From Clostridia bacterium (lineage in GTDB: Bacteria > Bacillota > Clostridia > Oscillospirales > Acutalibacteraceae): 56,217 nt of DNA. Below the pieces are notes generated by a model. That model ran no database searches, had not been told where the DNA came from, and was given only the letters and a program-made list of their open reading frames with translations. Position 1 is the first letter of the stretch, and every line of letters begins with the position of its first letter. The position numbers and the translations under genes are program-made. Positions 41,861-50,869 of the stretch are shown piece after piece. The stretch lies in the NCBI GenBank assembly GCA_017549565.1, contig JAFYUI010000021.1, positions 1 through 56,217 on the forward strand, read 5' to 3'.

Positions 41861-41873
41861 AAGTCGGCTTTTT

Positions 41874-42455
41874 TTATTTGTTTTTTTGGTTTTTAATGGC
41901 TTGTTGCCAACAGCTGTGGCACATAGCCACATAAGAATCGTTACCGCCGATTAAAATTTGGTCGCCCTCGGTCACGACATTGCCGTTTTCATCAATTCTT
42001 GCATTTATAATTGCCTTTTTACCGCAAGCACAAATTGTTTTAATTTCGCTTATAGAATCGGCCACCTCGAAAAGTCGGCGACTGCCTGGGAAAAGCTTAG
42101 TTAAAAAGTCGGTACGAAGCCCGAAACACAAAACGGGAATGTCATATAAATCAACAATTTTTCTTAAATCATCAATCTGATTTGGGGTTAAAAATTGACA
42201 TTCATCAGCGATTATAACATCAATATCTCTATGATTTTTATATTCGGTCATTAAATCTTTATCGGGAGTTACAACATACGCTTCGGCATAAAGGCCAATG
42301 CGAGATTTAACAGCGTTTGCGCCATCGCGGTCATCCACCGACGGTTTAATAAGCCAAACCTTCATACCGCGTTCTTCATAATTGAATTTTGTTATAAGGG
42401 CATTTGCCGTTTTTGACGAGCCCATTGCACCATATTTAAAATATAATTTAGCCAT
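41874..42455 (-). CDS. tdk: Thymidine kinase
   Basis: This 193-residue protein is a type II thymidine kinase: P-loop GAMGSSKTANA (about residues 9-19), DVIIADECQFL (Walker B, about 79-89), CFGLRTDF (about 110) and the structural zinc Cys in CACGKKA and CHSCW. It phosphorylates thymidine/deoxyuridine with ATP. It is the last gene of the nucleoside operon, two bases after the phosphorylase stop. Confidence 0.95.
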   Translation of the reverse strand: MAKLYFKYGAMGSSKTANALITKFNYEERGMKVWLIKPSVDDRDGANAVKSRIGLYAEAYVVTPDKDLMTEYKNHRDIDVIIADECQFLTPNQIDDLRKIVDLYDIPVLCFGLRTDFLTKLFPGSRRLFEVADSISEIKTICACGKKAIINARIDENGNVVTEGDQILIGGNDSYVAMCHSCWQQAIKNQKNK

Positions 42456-42457
42456 TG

Positions 42458-43762
42458 TTATCCCCCCACAACATCTAAAATAAGCGGCATTTCACAGGGC
42501 TTTTGGTCACCGATTACAGTAGCATTAACAAAGCACTTTTCTGCAGCGGCAAATTTGCTTTCATCCTCGGCATAAAGTACTGCGATTTTTTCGCCTTTTT
42601 CAACATAGTCGCCTGTTTTTTTGCAAAGGTGAATACCTGCGGCAAAGTCAATTTTGTCTGCCATTGTATTTCGGCCCGCACCCAAAAGCAAGCTTGCAAC
42701 ACCGTATCCTTCGGTGTTAACGCTTGTAATATAGCCCGATTTTTCACTTAAAACTTCACTTTGATATTTGGCTTTTGGGAAGTTTTCGGGGTTATAAATC
42801 CATTCCTTGTTGCCGCCCTGTGCCTCAACCATATTTGCAAAGGTGTTAAGTGCTGTACCATCATTTATAACGCGCAAAACATTTTGTTTGCATTCGTCAT
42901 AACTGCCCTTTTCTGCCAAAGACAACATATACGAAGCCAAAGCCACACAAAGTTCGGTCAAATCTTCGGGACCATTGCCGTTAAGGGTTTCGATTGCCTC
43001 AATAACCTCCAACGAATTGCCTATTGCAAAGCCAAGAGGTCTATCCATATCAGTAATAAGTGCACACATTTTTTTGCCTGCACGCTTGCCGATATCAACC
43101 ATAGTTTCAGCAAGGTTTTTGCTGTCCTCAACCGTTTTCATAAACGAGCCGCTACCTGTTTTAACATCCAAAACAATGCAGTCATCATCGGCTGCTAATT
43201 TTTTGCCCATAATGCTTGAAACAATTAAGGGTAAGCTGTCAACCGTTGCGGTGACATCCCTTAAAGCGTACAAAAGCTTGTCAGCGGGAGCAAGTGTGGC
43301 GTTTTGACCAACAATAGCAATGCCGGTTTCATTGACAATTTTAACAAAATCAGAAACCGAAATATCGGTGCAAAAGCCCTCAATCGACTCTAATTTGTCA
43401 ATTGTGCCACCTGTGTGACCAAGACCGCGGCCGCTCATTTTAGCAACCTTTACACCAAGCGACGCAACTATCGGTGCAACAATAAGACTTGTTTTATCAC
43501 CCACGCCACCTGTTGAGTGCTTGTCAACACGAAGTCCGTCAATATTTGAAAAATCTAACCTTTCACCCGAATCACGAATGGCAAAGGTAAGTGCGGTGGT
43601 TTCATCAATGGTCATGCCTTTATAATATATAGCCATACAAAGTGCGGCGGCCTGATAATCGGGTATTTCACCCTTTACATAACCGTCGATAAACCAAGCA
43701 ATTTCCTTATCTGAAAGCTGACCGCCGTCGCGTTTTTTCTTTATAATGTCAAACATTCGCAT
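42458..43762 (-). CDS. pdp: Pyrimidine-nucleoside phosphorylase
   Basis: This 434-residue protein carries the family signature SGRGLGHTGGTIDKLE and KHSTGGVGDKTSLIVAP (about residues 81-97), with a C-terminal barrel-sandwich-like lobe. It splits thymidine, deoxyuridine or uridine with phosphate, giving the base and (deoxy)ribose-1-phosphate, which feeds DeoB and DeoC in the same operon. Pdp versus the thymidine-specific DeoA cannot be decided surely by eye; Firmicutes usually have Pdp. Confidence 0.92.
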   Translation of the reverse strand: MRMFDIIKKKRDGGQLSDKEIAWFIDGYVKGEIPDYQAAALCMAIYYKGMTIDETTALTFAIRDSGERLDFSNIDGLRVDKHSTGGVGDKTSLIVAPIVASLGVKVAKMSGRGLGHTGGTIDKLESIEGFCTDISVSDFVKIVNETGIAIVGQNATLAPADKLLYALRDVTATVDSLPLIVSSIMGKKLAADDDCIVLDVKTGSGSFMKTVEDSKNLAETMVDIGKRAGKKMCALITDMDRPLGFAIGNSLEVIEAIETLNGNGPEDLTELCVALASYMLSLAEKGSYDECKQNVLRVINDGTALNTFANMVEAQGGNKEWIYNPENFPKAKYQSEVLSEKSGYITSVNTEGYGVASLLLGAGRNTMADKIDFAAGIHLCKKTGDYVEKGEKIAVLYAEDESKFAAAEKCFVNATVIGDQKPCEMPLILDVVGG

Positions 43763-43778
43763 AACTTAATACCTACGC

Positions 43779-44183
43779 TTATTCTAAATCGTTTTTACCA
43801 AAGGAATAGGGCAAAATCTCGCTTAAAGTAACAACCTTTATACTGTTGGGTGTGCCCATAATGACTCTAAAATCACCGTCGCAAAATTCACTAAGCACCT
43901 GTCGACAAACACCACAGGGAGCGCATAAATCATTAAGGGTATCACCCTTGCCCGCAACAATTGCAATGGCGGAAAATTCCCTTTCACCCTCACTTACTGC
44001 TTTAAAAACCGCTGTTCTTTCGGCACAGTTTGTGGGGGTAAAGCCCGCATTTTCAACATTACATCCGGTGAAAACCTTACCGCTTTTTGTAAGCAAAGCG
44101 GCACCAACCTTAAAGTTTGAATAAGGTGAATATGACATTTCGCGTGCCGAAACCGCAAGTTTTATAAGTTCAATATCAGTCAT
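43779..44183 (-). CDS. cdd: Cytidine deaminase
   Basis: This 134-residue tetrameric-type enzyme has CNVENAGFTPTNCAERTAVF with the catalytic Glu and first zinc Cys (about residues 39-58) and PCGVCRQVL with the other two zinc Cys (about 90-98). It converts (deoxy)cytidine to (deoxy)uridine for the phosphorylase downstream. It overlaps deoB by 8 bp. Confidence 0.95.
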   Translation of the reverse strand: MTDIELIKLAVSAREMSYSPYSNFKVGAALLTKSGKVFTGCNVENAGFTPTNCAERTAVFKAVSEGEREFSAIAIVAGKGDTLNDLCAPCGVCRQVLSEFCDGDFRVIMGTPNSIKVVTLSEILPYSFGKNDLE

Positions 44184-45339
44184 TTGAAATCTCCTTTAAA
44201 AAGCTGTTGCCAAAAAGCTCATCATCAGCTTCGCCGAGCCATTCCAGAGCGGTTTTACCAATATCGGCAAAACATTTGCGAGTACCCAAATTAACGGGGT
44301 TTACACCCTTAAAATAAGCAAGCATTGGGGTGTATTCGCGTGAATGGTCGGTAGATGGAGTTTTAGGGTCGCAACCATGGTCGGCAGTAATAATTAACAA
44401 ATCATCATCGGTTAATTTCTCTAAAAGCTCACCTAACGAACTGTCAAATTTTGACATTGCGGTTGCATAGCCATCAATATCGTTTCTATGGCCGTAAACC
44501 ATATCAAAATCAACCAAATTAACAAAGCAAAGGCCGTTAAAATCGCGTTCAATTATAGAAAGTGTTTTTTCCATTCCGTCGTCATTGCTGACGGTTGGGT
44601 TACTTTCAGTAAAGCCCTGACCTGCAAAAATATCAAAAATCTTACCAACCGAAATAACCGAATAGCCCCTGTTTTTCAAAACTGCGGGCACAGTTTTTTC
44701 GGGCGGTAAAAGTGAATAATCGTGTCTGCGAGGTGTGCGCTTGAAGGGGTAAACATCGTTAAACGGTCTTGCGATTACCCTGCCTACACCGTGCTCACCC
44801 TGTAAAATTTCGCGAGCGATTTCACAGTATTTATAAAGCGTTTCAACCGGCACCAAATCTTCGTGTGCGGCAATTTGAAAAACGCTATCAGCCGAGGTGT
44901 ATACAATAAGCTTGCCAGTTTTAAGATGCTCTTCACCATAGTCACGGATAACATCCGTACCCGAATATGGCATATTGCAAATAACCTCGCACCCTGTGCG
45001 TTTTGTAAATTCATCCAACACTTCCTTTGGGAAGCCGTTTGGGTATGTTGGGAATGCTTTTGGCGAATAAACACCCGCAATTTCCCAATGTCCTATTGTG
45101 GTATCCTTACCCTTTGACGCTTCAAACATACGGGCATAAGCACCAATAGGTGCTTTTGTGTTGCCACCCACACCGTCAATTGCAAAAAGTCCCAATTTTT
45201 CTAAATTAGGGCAGTTGAAATTTTTATTATCGCGAATTGATTTCAGTGTGTTGCTGCCCTCATCCGACCAATCGGCTGCATCGGGCATTTCACCGATACC
45301 AACACTGTCAAGCACTATTAAAAAAACTCGTTTTGACAT
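44176..45339 (-). CDS. deoB: Phosphopentomutase
   Basis: This 387-residue protein has the alkaline-phosphatase-superfamily metal motifs: VLDSVGIGEMPDA (about residues 9-21), GKDTTIGHWEIAG around the catalytic Thr (about 82-94), ITADHGCDPKTPSTDHSREY (about 318-337) and YTPML. It converts (deoxy)ribose-1-phosphate to the 5-phosphate, linking the phosphorylases to DeoC. Confidence 0.96.
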   Translation of the reverse strand: MSKRVFLIVLDSVGIGEMPDAADWSDEGSNTLKSIRDNKNFNCPNLEKLGLFAIDGVGGNTKAPIGAYARMFEASKGKDTTIGHWEIAGVYSPKAFPTYPNGFPKEVLDEFTKRTGCEVICNMPYSGTDVIRDYGEEHLKTGKLIVYTSADSVFQIAAHEDLVPVETLYKYCEIAREILQGEHGVGRVIARPFNDVYPFKRTPRRHDYSLLPPEKTVPAVLKNRGYSVISVGKIFDIFAGQGFTESNPTVSNDDGMEKTLSIIERDFNGLCFVNLVDFDMVYGHRNDIDGYATAMSKFDSSLGELLEKLTDDDLLIITADHGCDPKTPSTDHSREYTPMLAYFKGVNPVNLGTRKCFADIGKTALEWLGEADDELFGNSFLKEISND

Positions 45340-45366
45340 AATTTTTGTTCCTTCGAATTACATTTT

Positions 45367-46074
45367 TTACGCTAAATTTAAGGCAATTTCCATCATTTTT
45401 GTAAAGGAATTTTGGCGTTCTTCAGCAGTTGTATTTTCTTCGGGATAGATAAAAGAGTCACTTACAGTGCAAATGCAAAGTGCTTTTTTACCTGCACGAG
45501 CAGCATTGCAATAAAGGGCTGCAGATTCCATCTCAACGCCCAAAACACCCATTTTTGCCCACTGCATACCCGATGCGGCATCATCATAAAACATATCTGA
45601 TGAGAAGATATTGCCAACGCGGTAATTTACACCGGCTTTTTCGCATTCTTCGGCAGCGCGTTTAACCAAATCAAAGTCAGCAATAGGGCAAAATGTACCC
45701 GGAAGATTATATTGAGAAGCATAATTTCCGTTGGTACAAGCACCCATTGCAACAATAATGTCACGGGCGTGTAAATCGGGCGAGAAAGAACCGCAAGAGC
45801 CAACACGAATTATTGCCTCAACATCGTAAAAATTATAAAGCTCGTAAGAATAAATACCGATTGAGGGCTGTCCCATACCCGATGCCATTACAGACACCTT
45901 TTTGCCTTTGTAATAACCTGTATAACCTTGAACACCGCGCACATTATTAACTAAAACTGCGTTTTCAAGGTAGTTTTCGGCAATAAATTTAGCGCGGAGT
46001 GGGTCGCCCGGCATTAAAACTGTTTTTGCAAAATCGCCCTTCTTGGCTGATATATGAGGAGTTGGTGTAGACAT
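45367..46074 (-). CDS. deoD: Purine-nucleoside phosphorylase, hexameric DeoD type
   Basis: This 235-residue protein has MPGDPLRAKFIAENYL (phosphate site, about residues 21-36), IRVGSCGSFSPDLHARD (about 88-104), EMESAALY and CTVSDSF with the catalytic Asp (about 204). It cleaves purine (deoxy)nucleosides. The short length and these motifs separate it from the trimeric PunA type. Confidence 0.95.
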   Translation of the reverse strand: MSTPTPHISAKKGDFAKTVLMPGDPLRAKFIAENYLENAVLVNNVRGVQGYTGYYKGKKVSVMASGMGQPSIGIYSYELYNFYDVEAIIRVGSCGSFSPDLHARDIIVAMGACTNGNYASQYNLPGTFCPIADFDLVKRAAEECEKAGVNYRVGNIFSSDMFYDDAASGMQWAKMGVLGVEMESAALYCNAARAGKKALCICTVSDSFIYPEENTTAEERQNSFTKMMEIALNLA

Positions 46075-46096
46075 AATTTTTTCTTCCTTTCAAATA

Positions 46097-46762
46097 TTAG
46101 TAACCGCTGCCTTCAAGACCTTGTACTGCCTTTACAACACGGCTTGTACCAAGGCGGTCAGCACCTAAATTTATAAAATCTTCGGCATCCTTAATGCCTG
46201 AAATGCCGCCTGCGGCCTTAACTAAAACGCCTTCGCCGACATTGGCCTTCATTAAGGCAACATCCTCGCGTGTGGCGCCCGCAGTTGAAAAACCGGTTGA
46301 GGTTTTAATAAAATCAGCACCTGCGGCAGTAACATTTTTGCACATGCGAATTTTTTCATCTTCATTTAAAAGGCAGGTTTCAATAATAACCTTTAAGATT
46401 TTTTCACCGCATGCGGCTTTAATTTCTTTAATTTCGTTTATGATATAATCATCCATACCCGCTTTTAAAGCGCCGATGTTTATAACCATATCAATTTCAT
46501 CAGCACCATCTTTTATTGCATCCTTTGTTTCGAAAACCTTAACGGCGGTGGTGTTATATCCGTTAGGGAAGCCGATAACGGTGCAAATTGCCAATTTTTC
46601 ACCGACATATTCCTTTGCCTGTTTTACAAAATATGGCGGAATGCAAACACTTGCGGTGTTATATTTCATACCGTCATCACAAATCTTTTTAATATCCTCC
46701 CAAGTGGCAGTTTGGGTTAAAAGTGTGTGGTCACACTTTGATAAAATTTGAGTAATTTCCAT
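46097..46762 (-). CDS. deoC: Deoxyribose-phosphate aldolase
   Basis: This 221-residue class I aldolase has KVIIETCLL with the catalytic-site Lys/Glu (about residues 119-127), [15 protein letters not shown] with the Schiff-base Lys (about 148-162) and VKAAGGISG with the second Lys (about 176-184). It splits deoxyribose-5-phosphate into glyceraldehyde-3-phosphate and acetaldehyde. As first gene after the promoter at 46800-46829 it defines a catabolic deo operon for DNA-derived nucleosides. Confidence 0.95.
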   Translation of the reverse strand: MEITQILSKCDHTLLTQTATWEDIKKICDDGMKYNTASVCIPPYFVKQAKEYVGEKLAICTVIGFPNGYNTTAVKVFETKDAIKDGADEIDMVINIGALKAGMDDYIINEIKEIKAACGEKILKVIIETCLLNEDEKIRMCKNVTAAGADFIKTSTGFSTAGATREDVALMKANVGEGVLVKAAGGISGIKDAEDFINLGADRLGTSRVVKAVQGLEGSGY

Positions 46763-46799
46763 AAAAAGCTTCCTCCTGAATTTAGGTTATACATATTCT

Positions 46800-46829
46800 A
46801 TTGTACATAATCATTGCACTATATGTCAA
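46800..46829 (-). promoter_or_regulatory. Promoter of the deo operon
   Basis: On the minus strand TTGACA (46824-46829) and TACAAT (46800-46805) are 18 bp apart. Back-to-back with the promoter at 46888-46916, it leaves about 60 A/T-rich bases between the two units. Confidence 0.75.
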
Positions 46830-46887
46830 GAAAAATTATTAAAATATATATAATATATATAAATTTAATTTTTATACATTAAAAAGG

Positions 46888-46916
46888 TTGTTTTTTGGCG
46901 AAAAATGTGTTATGAT
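46888..46916 (+). promoter_or_regulatory. Promoter of the ABC/nuclease operon
   Basis: TTGTTT (46888-46893) and TATGAT (46911-46916) are separated by 17 bp, about 60 bp before the RDD start codon. Confidence 0.6.
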
Positions 46917-46975
46917 ACTTTGTGTTATTGTTATAAATGTTTATATTTGATTTTTTATACGAGGTATCATTCTTT

Positions 46976-47740
46976 ATGATTTACGATTTGCAAAAACCAA
47001 CCGTTTGGAAACGCCTTTCGGCATACCTTTTTGACATAGTTCTTATTATTACATTAGCAATTGGTTTTGCATGGACAATTTCAGGTATTACGCGGTTTGA
47101 CGCCCACACCGAAAAGCTTCAAAAATTAGAAGCTAAATATTATGAAGAGTATGACATTCCCAAATTGGAAAAGGTCGAAGATATTCAAAAACTTTCTGAA
47201 GAAGAGCTTGAACGTTATAATAAAGCGAACGAAGCTTTTCAAAAAGACCCCGAAGTTTTGAAAACTCATTCATTTGTTTATAACTCCATTCTCTTGATGA
47301 CTTCATTAGGTGTTTTCCTGGCGGTATTTATTTGGGAATTTATTATTCCGTTATTTTTTAAAAACGGGCAAACGCTTGGGAAAAAGATTTTTGGCATTGC
47401 AGTTATGCGTACTAACGGCGTTAAAATTTCAACCCTTCAGTTATTCGTCCGTTCAATTTTAGGTAAATACACCTTCGAAATTATGCTTCCCGTATTTGCA
47501 GTAATTCTTGTTATATTTGCTAATATGGCGCTTTTCGGCGTTGTGGTGCTTGCCGCTATTTTTATTGCACAGGTCGTTGTGCTTACAGTAAACCGCAAAA
47601 CCCGCTCAGCACTTCACGATTTGTTGTCTGATACAGTGACTGTTGACCTTGCAAGTCAGTTGATTTTTGACAGTGAAGAAGAGCTTATAAAATACAAAGA
47701 AGAACAGCACGCCATAATGGCGGAGCGTTCACCCTATTAG
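46976..47740 (+). CDS. RDD-family membrane protein
   Basis: I start it at ATG 46976, ten bases after GAGGT; an earlier ATG (46937) has no site. The ~254-residue protein begins with the RDD hallmark KPTVWKRLSAYLFDIVLI (Arg near the start, Asp in the first helix). It has a charged insertion (about residues 45-95), then GQTLGKKIFGIAVMRTNG and further helices. The role of the family is unclear. It heads the transporter operon. Confidence 0.8.
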   Translation: MIYDLQKPTVWKRLSAYLFDIVLIITLAIGFAWTISGITRFDAHTEKLQKLEAKYYEEYDIPKLEKVEDIQKLSEEELERYNKANEAFQKDPEVLKTHSFVYNSILLMTSLGVFLAVFIWEFIIPLFFKNGQTLGKKIFGIAVMRTNGVKISTLQLFVRSILGKYTFEIMLPVFAVILVIFANMALFGVVVLAAIFIAQVVVLTVNRKTRSALHDLLSDTVTVDLASQLIFDSEEELIKYKEEQHAIMAERSPY

Positions 47741-47802
47741 TTTTGGATTTAATTTATTAAAAATTTAATCATATATAAACAATTTTAAGGAGGTTCGGTT
47801 TA

Positions 47803-48900
47803 ATGAAAGTTGAATTGCAAAATCTTACTAAAATCTTTCCCAGCCGAAACAAAAAATCCAATGAAGAGGTAATCGCCGTAAACGATTTCACTCTCACCAT
47901 TCCTGATGGTAAGCTTGTTGGCCTTTTAGGTCCTTCGGGCTGCGGTAAAAGTACAACCCTTTATATGATAAGCGGTTTACAAAAATCTACATCGGGTAAA
48001 ATTTTCTTTGGTGAAGAAGACGTTACCAACGTTTCCCCTGAAAACAGAGGTGTTGGTCTTGTTTTCCAAAACTATGCACTTTATCCGCATATGACTGTTA
48101 AACAAAACATTCTCTTCCCACTTCAAAACCTTACAGGTAAGGACAAGCTTCCCAAAAACGAAATGCTCCAGCGCGCTTATGAGGTTGCAAAGCTTGTTCA
48201 AATTGATGACCTTATGGAAAGAAAGCCAAACGAGCTTTCAGGTGGTCAGCAGCAGCGTGTTGCTATTGCCCGTGCGCTTGTTAAAATGCCCAGAATTTTA
48301 CTTTTGGACGAACCTCTTTCAAACCTTGATGCTCGTCTTCGTCTTCAAACCCGCGAAGAAATCAGACGCATTCAAAAAGAAACCGGCATTACCACCATTT
48401 TCGTAACCCACGACCAAGAAGAAGCAATGAGCATTTCTGATATGATTATTGTTATGAAGCTTGGTATTGTTCAACAGGTTGGTAAACCGCAAGATATTTA
48501 TGATGACCCAACAAACCTTTTCGTTGCAAAATTCTTAGGTACTCCACCTATCAATGTATTTGACGGTAAGGTACAGGGCGGAAAGCTTTACATAGGTGAA
48601 GATGCTGTGTTGGATGTAAACATTGAAGACCGTGATGTTTTCGTTGGTATCCGTCCCGAAGGCTTTGTTCCAAACGACAAGGGCGAGCTTAACTGCAAAC
48701 TCAACAATGTTGAAGTTATGGGCCGTGATGTTAGCATTGTTTCAACAAATGCCGCTTCAATTAACCCCGTTATCCGTTCTATTGTAAGCTCTGACTGCGT
48801 TAAAAAGTTAGCTGACGGTCAAGAAACAATTTCATATTCACTTGTTCCTCATAAAACATTTATCTTCGACAAAGAAACCGAAGAAAGAATTTATTTTTAA
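47803..48900 (+). CDS. ABC transporter ATP-binding protein, CUT1/MsmX-UgpC type
   Basis: This 365-residue protein has Walker A GPSGCGKST (about residues 46-54), the signature LSGGQQQRVAIARAL (about 145-159), Walker B ILLLDEPLSNLD (about 166-177), a switch His in VTHDQEEAM, and a C-terminal OB/TOBE domain (about 245-365) as in MalK/UgpC. It starts at ATG 47803 behind AAGGAGG. Here the ATPase is encoded with its own permeases. Confidence 0.93.
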   Translation: MKVELQNLTKIFPSRNKKSNEEVIAVNDFTLTIPDGKLVGLLGPSGCGKSTTLYMISGLQKSTSGKIFFGEEDVTNVSPENRGVGLVFQNYALYPHMTVKQNILFPLQNLTGKDKLPKNEMLQRAYEVAKLVQIDDLMERKPNELSGGQQQRVAIARALVKMPRILLLDEPLSNLDARLRLQTREEIRRIQKETGITTIFVTHDQEEAMSISDMIIVMKLGIVQQVGKPQDIYDDPTNLFVAKFLGTPPINVFDGKVQGGKLYIGEDAVLDVNIEDRDVFVGIRPEGFVPNDKGELNCKLNNVEVMGRDVSIVSTNAASINPVIRSIVSSDCVKKLADGQETISYSLVPHKTFIFDKETEERIYF

Positions 48901-48914
48901 GGAGCGTGTGAACT

Positions 48915-49853
48915 ATGGTTGAAAATAAACATCAATGGAAAGCGTGGCTTTATCTTTCACCCGCTATCGTGTTGTTGTTGGTTTTCACCGTTTGGCCCAT
49001 TATCAACACTCTTATAATGGCTTTCAGTGAAAATTACAGCTCACTTGCAGGGCTTGGCGGTCAAACCTTTAAATTTGGTCTTGGCAACTTTAAGCATGTT
49101 GTTGGCTATAAAGGTTTTGTTACCTGCCTTAAAAACACAATGATTCTTTGCGTACTAACAGTTCCGCTTTCAACAATTTTAGCACTTTTAATTTCGGTTT
49201 GTCTTAATGCAATTAAGCCATTCCAAAAATTGCTTCAAACCATTTACTTTTTACCGTATGTTACAAACTCCATCGCAATCGGTATGGTGTTCGCTGCAAT
49301 GTTTAATATTGTTGGTAACATCTCATCCCAAGACCAAATCATCACCACCGCAGGTATTATAAACAACTTCCTTGGTGTCTTTGGTGTTGAACCGATTAAC
49401 TGGATAAATGCGGGCTCGAGCTATTGGGCAAATATAACCGTTATGGTTATCTACATTGTTTGGAACGCATTACCCTTTAAGATTTTAATTCTTCTTGGCG
49501 GTCTTCAAAGCGTTAACAAGCAATATTACGATGCTGCTAAAATCGACAGCACACCAAAATGGCGCGTTTTAACCAAAATTACCGTTCCGCTTTTGTCACC
49601 GATGATTGCTTATGTTGTTATTACCGGCTTTATCGGCGGCTTTAAGGAATATTCAAGCATTGTTGGTATATTCGACGTTGGTATGGGCCCCGCGGGTGAC
49701 CACGGCCGCCTTAACACAATGGTTGGTTATATTTACGATTCTATCAAAAATCAGCAAGGTCGTGCATCGGCCGCGGCTCTTATCTTGTTTGGCATTATCT
49801 TTGTGGTTACAATGATTAACCTTTATGTCAGCAAGAAGAAGACCCACTATTAA
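48915..49853 (+). CDS. ABC transporter permease, MalF/UgpA type
   Basis: This 312-residue protein has six membrane helices and the EAA loop YYDAAKIDSTPKWRVLTKIT (about residues 209-228), which contacts the ATPase. It starts at ATG 48915 behind AAGGAG, 14 bp after the ATPase gene. Its best general match by layout is to sugar or glycerol-phosphate importers of the CUT1 group. Confidence 0.9.
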   Translation: MVENKHQWKAWLYLSPAIVLLLVFTVWPIINTLIMAFSENYSSLAGLGGQTFKFGLGNFKHVVGYKGFVTCLKNTMILCVLTVPLSTILALLISVCLNAIKPFQKLLQTIYFLPYVTNSIAIGMVFAAMFNIVGNISSQDQIITTAGIINNFLGVFGVEPINWINAGSSYWANITVMVIYIVWNALPFKILILLGGLQSVNKQYYDAAKIDSTPKWRVLTKITVPLLSPMIAYVVITGFIGGFKEYSSIVGIFDVGMGPAGDHGRLNTMVGYIYDSIKNQQGRASAAALILFGIIFVVTMINLYVSKKKTHY

Positions 49854-49868
49854 GGAGGTGCCTTTTGA

Positions 49869-50777
49869 ATGTCTAAAAACTCTTCTTTACAAGTAATGCA
49901 GGAAAGGGACATGCATAAGGTAGTCGTTGGCCAAAGAATAATGCGCATTGTTAGCCAATTTTTCCTTTATTTGTTCCTTTTTGCTATCGCATTTATAATT
50001 CTTTTCCCCTTTTATTGGATGATTATTTCATCTGTTAAAAACTTGGATGAATATCTTTTAACAATTCCAACCCTTTTCCCGCGTGAGTTTGACTTTTTAA
50101 ACTATGCGGAAGCATTTAACACCGCAAACCTTGGCCGACTTTTCGGTAACACTGTTTTTGTTGGTGTTGTTTCCACCCTTTTATCACTTGTTATTACCAT
50201 TCTTTCGGCCTTTGCCTTTGCAAGACTTGAATTTAAGGGCAAAAATGCAATGTTTGCAGCCCTTTTGGCAACAATGATGATTCCGGGTGAATTGTTTACC
50301 ATCACAAACTATCAAACCGTTAACGATTTTGGTTGGTTAAACCTTAATGAATACGGCTTCACAGTTTTGATTGTTCCCTTCCTTGTAAGTGTATTTTACA
50401 TTTACCTTTTAAAGCAAAACTTTATGCAAATACCTAATGAGCTTTACCTTGCCGCAAAGGTTGACGGTACAAGCGACCTTAAGTATTTATGGAAGGTTAT
50501 GATTCCGTTAGCACTTCCCACCCTTATTTCAATCACCATCTTAAAGATGATGGGCTCTTGGAATACTTATGTGTGGCCAAACCTTGTTGCCGACAATGAA
50601 AAGTATTGGCTTGTTACCAACGGTTTGAGAAAATTCAATGTTACGGTTGATAACCGCCCCGACACTCCCGTTCAGATGGCAGCCGTTGCTATCGTATCCG
50701 CACCGTTATTTATGGTATTCCTCTTCTTACGCAAGTACATTATGAAGGGCGTATCACGAAGCGGTATTAAGGGATAA
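49869..50777 (+). CDS. ABC transporter permease, MalG/UgpE type
   Basis: This 302-residue second permease has six helices and the EAA loop LYLAAKVDGTSDLKYLWKVM (about residues 194-213). It starts at ATG 49869, behind AAGGAGG. It forms the transmembrane heterodimer with the preceding protein. It ends in basic residues (GVSRSGIKG), normal for the family. Confidence 0.9.
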   Translation: MSKNSSLQVMQERDMHKVVVGQRIMRIVSQFFLYLFLFAIAFIILFPFYWMIISSVKNLDEYLLTIPTLFPREFDFLNYAEAFNTANLGRLFGNTVFVGVVSTLLSLVITILSAFAFARLEFKGKNAMFAALLATMMIPGELFTITNYQTVNDFGWLNLNEYGFTVLIVPFLVSVFYIYLLKQNFMQIPNELYLAAKVDGTSDLKYLWKVMIPLALPTLISITILKMMGSWNTYVWPNLVADNEKYWLVTNGLRKFNVTVDNRPDTPVQMAAVAIVSAPLFMVFLFLRKYIMKGVSRSGIKG

Positions 50778-50781
50778 TTTA

Positions 50782-50822
50782 CGGATTTTAAGCAGGATTT
50801 AATAATTGGGTAAAAAAATCCG
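50782..50822 (+). terminator. Intra-operon hairpin between permease and binding-protein genes
   Basis: CGGATTTT (50782-50789) and AAAATCCG (50815-50822) enclose a 25-nt loop and are followed by CTTTTAA. It may be a partial terminator or an mRNA-stabilising stem that sets the ratio of binding protein to permease. Confidence 0.45.
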
Positions 50823-50869
50823 CTTTTAATTATAAAACAAAAAATATTTTTCGAAAGGACAGAAACCAA

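Larger units (their letters stand above)
41494..41872 (+). repeat. Hairpin-array element with terminal inverted repeats
   Basis: AAAAGCCGACT (41494-41504) and AGTCGGCTTTT (41862-41872) are exact inverted repeats closing a 379-bp region between the XRE stop and the tdk stop. Inside are a terminator hairpin (41507-41540), a stem at 41560-41587, a stem around 41629-41646, and a tight run of seven short stem-loops from 41661 to 41826. These are joined by GATAT linkers in the left half and by the complementary ATATC in the right half. A last 13-bp stem lies at 41831-41860. A long-range pair ATATCCGTT/AACGGATAT joins the two halves. No protein is encoded. It could be a non-autonomous repeat or a structured RNA. 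Confidence 0.75.
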
